A stretch of 10,999 bases of DNA from JAKBCQ01 sp021807585 (GTDB lineage: Bacteria > Planctomycetota > Planctomycetia > Isosphaerales > Isosphaeraceae). Positions 1-5,900 of the stretch are shown here, piece by piece (position 1 is the stretch's first letter; the number at the start of each line of letters is the position of its first letter). Both the position numbers and the translations under genes were made by a program. The DNA lies in the NCBI GenBank assembly GCA_027325115.1, contig DAHWFG010000541.1, positions 1 to 10,999 of the forward strand, in the 5' to 3' direction. The notes under the pieces are model-generated. The model was not told where the DNA came from. It saw only the letters and a list, made by a program, of their open reading frames with translations, and ran no database searches.

Positions 1-342
1 ATAATCCCAAGTTCCGCGTGTGTCCGCGACGACAAGATTTTTTTTGAATCCGATTGTTACCGAATCGTAGATGGTAAGATCATCAAGACGAAAATTCGAA
101 CTTTAGCGGGAGGTTTCGATAAGGATGATCCAGGTTTAAAATTCGTCATTCCTTTCGCGACTCGATTTTTTCCAACCCATAGGAATGAAATGAGTCTTCA
201 TCAAGCAGATATGATCGAAAGCGGTCTTAAAGAAGGAGACGTCGTCGTCGTCGCGGTCGAATCGGGATCGATCGAGGATCTCGTCGACGGGGAAAAGGTT
301 GTGATCAAACCGGCGAACGAAAAAGACAAAATCGATCCGTAA
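1..342 (+). CDS. C-terminal part of a putative RND/HlyD-type periplasmic adaptor (membrane-fusion) protein
   Basis: The frame is open from the first base of the window and stops at TAA 340-342, so only the last 113 residues are present; the start lies upstream. The visible C-terminus follows the pattern of membrane-fusion proteins: a beta segment YRIVDGKIIKTKIRTLAG (residues 20-37), then IESGLKEGDVVVV (about 76-88) and a closing LVDGEKVVIKP (about 96-106). In that family the GL.EGD.VV...L.DG..V pattern marks the membrane-proximal domain. If correct, the protein would link an inner-membrane transporter to an outer-membrane exit duct. The stretch is visibly more AT-rich than the operon at 3264-8709. 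Family assignment rests on pattern memory over a short fragment; a different beta-rich C-terminus is possible. A weakly conserved insert (GGFDKDDPGLKFVIPFATR) makes it divergent. Confidence 0.45.
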   Translation: MIPSSACVRDDKIFFESDCYRIVDGKIIKTKIRTLAGGFDKDDPGLKFVIPFATRFFPTHRNEMSLHQADMIESGLKEGDVVVVAVESGSIEDLVDGEKVVIKPANEKDKIDP

Positions 343-676
343 ATGTTAACGTCGGTTGATCGATCGGTGTTGATTACCCGCGAAAAAGAAATGAATAGGA
401 GCATCGAGATTCAAACTCGCTCGATCGCAATGCACGGTTCACGATCGAGAATCGCATCGATCACAACGTTCGTATCGAGTAAAACCCTCATCAATCGTAC
501 TTTTTCCTAACGCAGCGAAGCCGCAATCATACCAACCCGACGCGCGAGCGAGGGTCTTCTAATAATATCATGAAATCTATCGATTGTTCATTTGATCGGA
601 CCCTCGCTTGCGCGTCGGGTTAGTATAATTTGTATATCCATCCGCTTAAAAGTTTCGCGCACGGCGCGTAGAAGCT
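343..676. other. Gene-free gap between convergent genes
   Basis: This 334-base stretch separates a + strand gene ending at 342 from a - strand gene ending at 677. The only strong structure is the inverted repeat at 529-626. No convincing ORF was found. Just past the - strand stop there is a weak GCGC-CGT-GCGC hairpin (about 656-666) followed on that strand by CTTTT, which could act as a poor intrinsic terminator. Confidence 0.5.
529..626. repeat. Long inverted repeat with 28-bp arms and a 42-nt loop
   Basis: The arms are 529-556 and 599-626. The reverse complement of the right arm matches the left arm at 26 of 28 positions (differences at 533 and 546, the latter a G-U wobble in RNA). The core CCGACGCGCRAGCGAGGGTC is GC-rich, while the 42-nt loop is AT-rich. 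It sits between convergent genes, so a bidirectional terminator is a reasonable role. The core also resembles a short repeat I recall as dispersed in planctomycete genomes, so it may be a REP- or MITE-like copy pair. No target-site duplication is visible at the outer edges. The structure is seen directly; its function is inferred. Confidence 0.85.
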
Positions 677-919
677 TCAGGCGAAGCCTCTAAGTTCTTC
701 CTCAAGGATCCGATCGTAATCGAGATCGTACGGGAGCGGATCGGCGGGACGGAAAGCTTCGAGAATCTCGTCCAGTTTCTCACCCCGTCGCCGAGTGAGC
801 GACGTCGATCCTTCCATCGATTGGAGAATCGAGCGAGCCAATAGCAATTGTTGATCCCTCGGCCATGATCGAACGCGGTCGAGAACTTCGGCGAAATCAT
901 GCAATGAATTCGTGCTCAT
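677..919 (-). CDS. Small antitoxin-like protein of unknown function (80 aa)
   Basis: From ATG 917-919 (complement) to TGA 677-679 this encodes 80 residues. Residues 4-35 read as two amphipathic helices, including LLLARSILQSM, a pattern seen in short antitoxin-like proteins where a W/LP.....LA..IL.S/G.. helix precedes a charged linker. The C-terminus YDLDYDRILEEELRGFA is acidic and helical, as in toxin-neutralising tails. In-frame ATGs also exist at 964 and 1042, but the segment they would add (Pro/Gly/Asp-rich) does not look conserved, so the 919 start is preferred. No clear Shine-Dalgarno precedes any of them. No toxin-like gene lies on either side, so this would be an orphan. The antitoxin role is inferred; a plain hypothetical protein is the safer label. 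Confidence 0.5.
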   Translation of the reverse strand: MSTNSLHDFAEVLDRVRSWPRDQQLLLARSILQSMEGSTSLTRRRGEKLDEILEAFRPADPLPYDLDYDRILEEELRGFA

Positions 920-1388
920 GGATTTATCCGGCAAGGGTAATGCATGCCCGCCGCCCACTCGCATCGATTCGTTACGATCGGAATCGATCCAATTGATTCT
1001 AATATCGATCGCGAGCGATCGCACGCGGTTCTTGAAAACCAAAGAATCAAAAGCCGGCCGGGCGAGAACTTAATGCCCGCGGTTCAAATCCTTGTGGCCG
1101 ACCGGTTAAGATCGAATATCAGCCCCGCGAGGTTTCCTTCGCTCAATCGAACGCTTCACGCTTAACCCTCGAAAGGCGGATTTCCTTTGAAAATGCAAAC
1201 CCGTCGGCCAACCTCTTGACTGATAATCCCGTAAATCGTATTATCGTGGTGAGGATGGCGAAGGACGCTCGATTTCGGCGCGATCGATCGTGCTGAATCG
1301 GCTTTAACTCGCTCCATCTTCTCGTAAACGATATTTCCGCGACAAAACCGAACAAAACCGATAAGGATCACGAGAAAGCACAACGATT
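920..1388. other. Gap between divergent genes with a + strand promoter
   Basis: These 469 bases lie between the start of the small - strand gene and the ATG at 1389. They hold the promoter at 1216-1244 and a leader of about 138 bases. A small hairpin CGGGC...GCCCG (about 1059-1079) lies next to a tRNA-T-loop-like string at 1081-1091, but no cloverleaf can be built. No other coding signal was seen. Confidence 0.45.
1216..1244 (+). promoter_or_regulatory. Sigma70-type promoter upstream of the 1389 gene
   Basis: TTGACT at 1216-1221 is followed after exactly 17 bases by TATTAT at 1239-1244, each matching the sigma70 consensus at five of six positions. Transcription would start near 1251, giving an untranslated leader of about 138 bases before ATG 1389. 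It is the best promoter match noticed in the window, but it is a sequence match only. Confidence 0.45.
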
Positions 1389-2495
1389 ATGTACAACACG
1401 CAGGTATCTGAGGTCGCCGATGCGCGCGATTCGAACCCATCGAATGAGCCCGATCCCCAATCCGGCAGGCCGCGCGCGGTTCGGAACACGCTCGAAAACG
1501 GGATCCGCGCGACCGATCCCGTGATCGAAGGACATGAAACACACGAAGATTGGCTTGCGCACCGCGAGACCGTCGTTCGCGAGCTTTGTCCCCTGGGAGC
1601 GCTCGAGACCGCCTACGCGGAGCGTGCCGCACTCCATTTGTGGCGGCTCAATCGCGTGATTCGTTACGAAATCACCGCGACACAATTCGACCTTGAAGAC
1701 GTGATCCAGGAGTTCATCCATGCGCTCGATCATCCCGAGCTTCCTCGCGACCGCTCCGAGGCGGTGACGATCGAAAAGATCCGAAAGGATCTCCGCGATT
1801 ACCTTCAGGAATTTCAGCGATCGGGAGCGAAGGCGGCGAAGCTTCCCGAGCTCAAAGACGGTTTGGATCGGGTTCGCAAGGAAGCCAAACGCATCAAGGA
1901 AAGGCGCATCTTGCCCGATCAGCCGACGATCCAAACGATCATCAAGTACGAGGGGCATCTGCAACGGTGTCTGGCAAGTACGATGACCGAATTGCGTCGA
2001 CTACAAAAGGAACGGCGGCAAGGATTGCGCCGGGTGATTCCGGAGATCGAAGATCATCGAGAGGATCTTACATGCATTGATTCCAACCATTCTGAAAAAA
2101 AGATCATAGAGAATCAAGATGAGAACCCGGTCTTGGCGGCTTCGCCGGCTGATTCCACGAAGCCCGAGCAGGCGATCGAGACGAATCTTGAGCGGAAGGA
2201 TGAGGAAGCTCTTGGAATGTCGGCGCCGGACGATGTCGTCGATCTCAAGCCGGTCGATGGCGCCGAGGTTCAATCGCCCGAGCGGCTCGATTCGGTTGAT
2301 CAATCGATCAAAACCCCGACAACCAACGGTCATTACATTAGCGAGGCGACGTCGAACCGAATCGTCACGCATCAGAAAAACGCCGCCGGGATGCTGATCA
2401 CGATGTTCCCCAAAACCCATGATTCAGCCGTGCCAAACGTAATCGTTCGGCCGGGTCCGATCGCGCTCGGAACGCACATTAACCAAAAGGAATAA
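1389..2495 (+). CDS. Conserved protein of unknown function (YE..L.R / ELRRLQ core family), 368 aa
   Basis: ATG 1389 to TAA 2493-2495. The protein is soluble and charged, with no signal peptide or membrane segment. Residues 30-95 (AVRNTLENGIRATDP, then LCPLGALETAYAERAALHLWRL, then RVIRYE) and residues 182-210 (IIKYEGHLQRCLAS, then ELRRLQKERR) match a family I recall from planctomycetes and proteobacteria. Its members read roughly NALKHGLRA...LAPVGALE..L.ERVA...WRLRR..RYE...RYE..L.R.L...L.ELQRLQ..R. Members are commonly annotated hypothetical and are found as scattered singletons. Residues 125-175 and 185-215 are probably coiled helices. Residues 215-368 are acidic, low in complexity and probably disordered. 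The usual N-terminal TGP-T-EGK-type lead is degraded here. No function is assigned. A promoter lies at 1216-1244; no partner gene is close. Confidence 0.8.
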   Translation: MYNTQVSEVADARDSNPSNEPDPQSGRPRAVRNTLENGIRATDPVIEGHETHEDWLAHRETVVRELCPLGALETAYAERAALHLWRLNRVIRYEITATQFDLEDVIQEFIHALDHPELPRDRSEAVTIEKIRKDLRDYLQEFQRSGAKAAKLPELKDGLDRVRKEAKRIKERRILPDQPTIQTIIKYEGHLQRCLASTMTELRRLQKERRQGLRRVIPEIEDHREDLTCIDSNHSEKKIIENQDENPVLAASPADSTKPEQAIETNLERKDEEALGMSAPDDVVDLKPVDGAEVQSPERLDSVDQSIKTPTTNGHYISEATSNRIVTHQKNAAGMLITMFPKTHDSAVPNVIVRPGPIALGTHINQKE

Positions 2496-2655
2496 TCGAT
2501 ACGTGAATGTATGATATCCGATCAAAATCCGATACCGGCCGATCGCGCGGGTTGGATCGGTGAAGTTCAAAAGCCCGGGGGACCGTGAGATCGGGCCGGG
2601 ACGCTCTTTGACAATTCGAATTTGGGAACGAGGGGGTCGACGAGCCGCCTTCGAG

Positions 2656-2721
2656 CGGTCGGCGACCGCGCCCGCGAATCGGCCAAGTTCGCTCGCGTCG
2701 TCTCCGGTCGGCGACCGCGCC
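2656..2721. repeat. Two direct copies of a palindromic 17-mer
   Basis: CGGTCGGCGACCGCGCC occurs at 2656-2672 and again at 2705-2721, 49 bases apart. Each copy begins with an interrupted palindrome, CGGTCG-G-CGACCG. Paired palindromes upstream of an operon could be operator half-sites or dimer-binding sites. GC-rich chance repetition is the alternative. Confidence 0.6.
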
Positions 2722-2745
2722 GGCGTCGGAGTCGGCGTCGGAGTC
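2722..2745. repeat. 12-bp tandem repeat, two copies
   Basis: GGCGTCGGAGTC is repeated head to tail at 2722-2733 and 2734-2745, directly after the second palindromic 17-mer. It is seen directly and no role is known. Confidence 0.7.
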
Positions 2746-3263
2746 GGCTCTCTCGTTCAAGGAGTTTCCCAGACGCATCCAGGTTTATGATGCTTGTTTG
2801 TCATCGATCAACGTTTTGATTGGGCGCCGCCGGCGACGTTGGTGATCGACGATTCGATCGCGGGTTGAGATTGGGGATCGCGGCGCGATCTTCGCGGGTT
2901 ATCGAGTCGATCAAGCCGACGATGCGGTTGCGGTTTCTTGACTTGCCCGGTTACGCGGGTTAACTTGATATAGATAAGATCTTGGCGTAAGAAATGCGCG
3001 GTCGCGGCGCGTGCAGGGGCGTTCGGCTCATTGTTTCACGGCGCGTCGCCATTGAAGGGTTGATCGACGCGACGTCGATCGACACTCCCACGGCTCAAGC
3101 GTTTTGCGCCCGGACATCTCATCGCCGCTTTGATGATGGATTCAGGTTTGCTTGACCGATCGCGTTTTGTTCGCGAGATCCCGCGACAATCGGCTGAAGC
3201 ATATGATCACTGCTTCGCGCGGGGATAATCGGCGTCGACGGCGGAATGATTGAAAAGTTATAG

Positions 3264-4847
3264 ATGGGGTTATTCGTGATGCACCGATCGATCGATTCGA
3301 GCCCCGGGCGTCGGTTCCTTTCCCTGGCCGGGGGAACGGCGTTGGTTCTGCTGTATCCGATGTTGCTGTTGGGTCAGGGTCCTGATGCGCGGAAATCGGC
3401 GGACTCGGAGAAGGGGAAGGCGTCGGGAGGGGGGGCCAAATCGGCTGGGGTGAAAGCCGACGCGTCGAAGGGGGGCGGCATGGAAGGGATGGATATGGGC
3501 AAGGACGAGCCCGCTCCGGGAGAGAACGCCGACGATCAAGACGAGGCGCACGCGGGGGTCGACGCGTCCAAGATGAAGCGGACGAAATCGGGGGTCGAGC
3601 ACTTCACCGATCCCAATGTCGAAGCCGCGATGACGAATAAATTCCCGGAGGTTGCGGGTTTATCTCGGTTCGATTCCAAGCCTTTGGATGAGATGATACG
3701 AGGCGTGGCGCCGATCGACCGGGGAACGATTCAAAAGTTCGTAACGGCGCAGGCGGTGGGTTTGACCAGCCGGAGAAACATTGAAGCGTGGCTCTCGACG
3801 AACGCGGGTTCGAACACCAAGAAAACAAATCTGAACCAGGCGATCGAGATTTCCAATTCCACAAAACAATTGCTGTTGATTCTGCGTGAGAGCGAAAAAA
3901 ACCCGGCGTTCCGTTCGGTTTATCTCGAGATGTTACGATCGACGCTGACGCCTTTGTTGGAGCGTCATTTGGCGACGCGGTTCGAGGCGATGGTTGTGTT
4001 ATCGAAAACCGCCGATCCCGAGTTGATCGGCGTGTTCACTTCGCAGATCGAGAATCCTCGTCAGTTGATTGGCGTGAAGATGTTGGCGGCGCACGGGATC
4101 ACGCGGATCACGAATCGCGGTCAACGGTTGACGATCAATCCTCAAGAGAGTATTCGCGCGGCGAAGGCGTTGACTTCGTTTTTGCAAACCGAAAAAGAGA
4201 CCGTCTGGTTCGCTCAGCTTCGGGCTCTTGAGGCGTTGGGATCGTTACGGTTTTCGGCGGTTCCGTTGCAGGGGCAAGGCAAGGCCGAGATGGCGAATGA
4301 GGCGATGCGATATGTCGCCGATTCGGGCGTCCGATTGGAGGTGCGCGCGATGGCGTGCTGGGCGCTCGGCTGGATGCGGTTTACGACGCAAGACAAGCCG
4401 AATTTCGATCTGATCGCGCGTGGAATCGGCGAGGTGACCGCCGATATTGGTCGGATGATGTTGCGGGCCGACGACGATCACGTCCGAGGGTTACTGGGCA
4501 TTATCGTCACCGAGATACTCCCCGCGTTTACGGGCAGCGCGAACGTCGCCGATTCGGGCCTGTTCAATTCGGCCAAGAACACGTCGTCGACGAAGACGCT
4601 TACCGAAGTGTATCAACAAATCAAATCCTTGGGATTGGTGGCGCGGAAATTGATGCTGGTTCCGCGAACGAATCCCAAGTTGATGAAAGACACGCGCGAC
4701 GAACTCGAGGGTCAGGTGAACACATTGCGTGATTTGCTCGCCAAGATCGCGCCCAAAGACAATCATTTGACTCCGGCGGGGCCGACGTTTCAGTTCGGCG
4801 GTCCGGCCGAGGCTGGAGTCGCGAGTTCGGTTCGGCCTCGTGAGTGA
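3264..4847 (+). CDS. Secreted HEAT-like helical protein, 527 aa
   Basis: ATG 3264 to TGA 4845-4847. Residues 1-38 form a signal peptide: basic MHRS...GRR, a hydrophobic core FLSLAGGTALVLLYPMLLL and a likely cut near GQG. ATG 3279 (residue 6) is an equally good start and has GGGG 8 bases upstream. Residues 40-110 are a disordered Lys/Gly/Ala/Asp linker with a Met-rich GGGMEGMDMGKDE. Residues 195-420 are helical with HEAT-like units such as RFEAMVVLSKTADPELIGVF (240-259), VWFAQLRALEALGSLR (314-329) and VRLEVRAMACWALGWMR (356-372). Residues 445-497 are probably a coiled helix. There are no catalytic motifs, so a periplasmic scaffold or binding role is inferred. It is the first gene of the unit, and its last 8 bases overlap the next start. 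I do not recognise a named family. Confidence 0.75.
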   Translation: MGLFVMHRSIDSSPGRRFLSLAGGTALVLLYPMLLLGQGPDARKSADSEKGKASGGGAKSAGVKADASKGGGMEGMDMGKDEPAPGENADDQDEAHAGVDASKMKRTKSGVEHFTDPNVEAAMTNKFPEVAGLSRFDSKPLDEMIRGVAPIDRGTIQKFVTAQAVGLTSRRNIEAWLSTNAGSNTKKTNLNQAIEISNSTKQLLLILRESEKNPAFRSVYLEMLRSTLTPLLERHLATRFEAMVVLSKTADPELIGVFTSQIENPRQLIGVKMLAAHGITRITNRGQRLTINPQESIRAAKALTSFLQTEKETVWFAQLRALEALGSLRFSAVPLQGQGKAEMANEAMRYVADSGVRLEVRAMACWALGWMRFTTQDKPNFDLIARGIGEVTADIGRMMLRADDDHVRGLLGIIVTEILPAFTGSANVADSGLFNSAKNTSSTKTLTEVYQQIKSLGLVARKLMLVPRTNPKLMKDTRDELEGQVNTLRDLLAKIAPKDNHLTPAGPTFQFGGPAEAGVASSVRPRE

Positions 4848-5421
4848 CGCGTCGTGGACCGTGGTGCGGGTCGACGAGATCCGCGATTACTCTCGGATCA
4901 ACGTCGAGGTCTCTCGGTTGTTTGAATCGGGAGCTTCGCGGATTCGTCTGGCGCGGTGCGGCGGGCAACGGCTTTTGCTCTTCGGCCTGCGCGGTCGTGG
5001 GGATTGTTTGATCGAGGTTGAAGGGGATGTCGGTCCCGAATTTGCCGCCGAACTGGACGCGGCCGATGTGCGGGTTTACGTTAGAGGATCGGTCGCCGAC
5101 GGAGTCGCTCGGGGGATGAGGAGCGGCGCGGTTCTTGTCGCCGGGAATGCCGGAGATGTTGCGGGCTACGCGATGGCGGGAGGAACTTTGGCGATCGCGG
5201 GTTGGGCGGGGCGCCGCGTCGGTCTTGATATGACGGGTGGACTGATCGCGATTTGTGGCGGAACGGGGGGGCTCGTCGGCGAACGGCGGCGTGGGGGAAC
5301 GATTGAAGTCGCGGGAGCGATCGACTCCGCCGCGATCGGCGGTCGATTTCCGGTCGCATGGATCCGCGAAACTCCGTGGGGGGAAGCGAACGCCGCGGGG
5401 GCGCGCGGGAGGTCGAATTGA
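4840..5421 (+). CDS. Stand-alone GXGXG beta-helix protein (glutamate synthase domain-3 / FwdC-like), 193 aa
   Basis: GTG 4840 to TGA 5419-5421, overlapping the previous gene by 8 bases. Residues 19-160 match the GXGXG fold of glutamate synthase alpha-subunit domain 3 and formylmethanofuran dehydrogenase subunit C. The lead is INVEVSRLFESGASRIRL...GQR. Then come turns of the right-handed beta-helix: IEVEGDVG, RGSVADGVARGM, GAVLVAGNAGDVAGYAM, LAIAGWAGRRVGLDM, LIAICGGTGGLVGE and GGTIEVAG. It is shorter than the roughly 240-270 residues I recall for free-standing relatives and has no visible catalytic domain. It has no signal peptide, so it should be cytoplasmic. No glutamate synthase or formyltransferase partner is in the window. 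The fold call is firm; the role (structural subunit, or unknown) is open. Confidence 0.8.
   Translation: MSDASWTVVRVDEIRDYSRINVEVSRLFESGASRIRLARCGGQRLLLFGLRGRGDCLIEVEGDVGPEFAAELDAADVRVYVRGSVADGVARGMRSGAVLVAGNAGDVAGYAMAGGTLAIAGWAGRRVGLDMTGGLIAICGGTGGLVGERRRGGTIEVAGAIDSAAIGGRFPVAWIRETPWGEANAAGARGRSN
5407..5412 (+). promoter_or_regulatory. Shine-Dalgarno that decides a TTG start
   Basis: GGGAGG at 5407-5412 lies 5 bases before TTG 5418-5420. That TTG overlaps the stop TGA 5419-5421 of the preceding gene as TTGA, a classical coupling arrangement. Most other starts here have no such site. Confidence 0.6.
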
Positions 5422-5900
5422 ACGATCGAACGAACATTCGCATCGATTCGCGTTTCCGCACCTCCGCATTGATGCGTGTCGCTTGTTGGATTGCACCGAT
5501 TTTGAACTTTGGATGTTCGGAGGAGCTCGGTCGGGTTTCGGCTCCCACGGCGCGGGTTTCGGGACGGGTCGTTTATCAAGGGAGGGGCGTCGAGGGGGGG
5601 GGGATCGAGCTGATTCCGGTCGACGGGACGACGGGTACGTTGCGGACGGCGCCGCTCGGTCGCGACGGTCGTTTCGAGATCGCCGGGGTCGCGGTGGGCA
5701 GGAACGCGATACGTCTGGTTCATCCGCCGATGACGATGTTCGGCCGAACGGTGACGATCGCCCGCGACGAGCCGCCGCTTCGGATTGATATGAACGAAGA
5801 AGTGCGTGAGTATATAAAAACCTCAAAGAAACCTTCTTACTCGATAAGATCATGGCCTCCATCGGCTCGGGGATCGATTCGGACGTCCGAATCTTTGTGA
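5418..5900 (+). CDS. Small putative lipoprotein with carboxypeptidase-regulatory-like domain, 160 aa
   Basis: The TTG 5418 start is chosen for its GGGAGG site and TTGA overlap with the previous stop; ATG 5472 is an alternative giving a shorter signal. Residues 11-33 form an export signal (RFRTSALMRVACWIAPILNFGC) ending at Cys33, a plausible but non-canonical lipobox. Residues 44-123 match the beta-sandwich found in many small planctomycete lipoproteins: VSGRVVYQGRGVEGGGIELIPVDG, then GRDGRFEIAGVAVGRNAIRLVHP, ending in LRIDM. These usually carry no active site and probably bind or scaffold at the membrane. The last 35 residues (EEVREYIKTSKKPS onward) have unusual composition and overlap the next gene by up to 49 bases. 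A shifted or extended 3' end cannot be excluded. Confidence 0.65.
   Translation: MNDRTNIRIDSRFRTSALMRVACWIAPILNFGCSEELGRVSAPTARVSGRVVYQGRGVEGGGIELIPVDGTTGTLRTAPLGRDGRFEIAGVAVGRNAIRLVHPPMTMFGRTVTIARDEPPLRIDMNEEVREYIKTSKKPSYSIRSWPPSARGSIRTSESL

Larger units (their letters stand above)
2496..3263. other. Long gene-free region upstream of the five-gene unit
   Basis: These 768 bases contain no convincing gene. They do hold two copies of a palindromic 17-mer (2656-2672, 2705-2721), a 12-bp tandem duplication (2722-2745), a 15-base palindrome GATCGCGGCGCGATC at 2876-2890 and an 8-bp-arm hairpin at 3062-3080. A TTGACA box at 2608-2613 lacks a -10 partner. A weak TTGACT-N17-TAACTT pair at 2938-2966 is the best candidate promoter for the genes starting at 3264, which would imply a leader of almost 300 bases. 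Confidence 0.5.

Noticed and set aside
1021..1100. tRNA-like strings: a CTTGAAA anticodon-loop-like segment and GGTTCAAATCC at 1081-1091
   Set aside because: The bases around the T-loop-like string do not form a five-pair stem, the anticodon-like stem fails with a seven-base loop, and no acceptor stem can be paired across the expected distance.
2608..2630. TTGACA box as a promoter
   Set aside because: No -10-like hexamer occurs 16-18 bases downstream; the sequence there is a G-run.
2560..2819. Short + strand open frames in the 2496-3263 gap
   Set aside because: The products are low-complexity translations of the palindromic and tandem repeats, with no ribosome site and no motif.
2994..3155. 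53-codon + strand ORF after the weak promoter at 2938-2966
   Set aside because: There is no ribosome site, no third-position bias and no recognisable motif.
5255..5788. 177-codon + strand open frame overlapping the GXGXG and lipoprotein genes
   Set aside because: It is Arg/Gly-rich without a domain, while both overlapping frames have recognisable folds.
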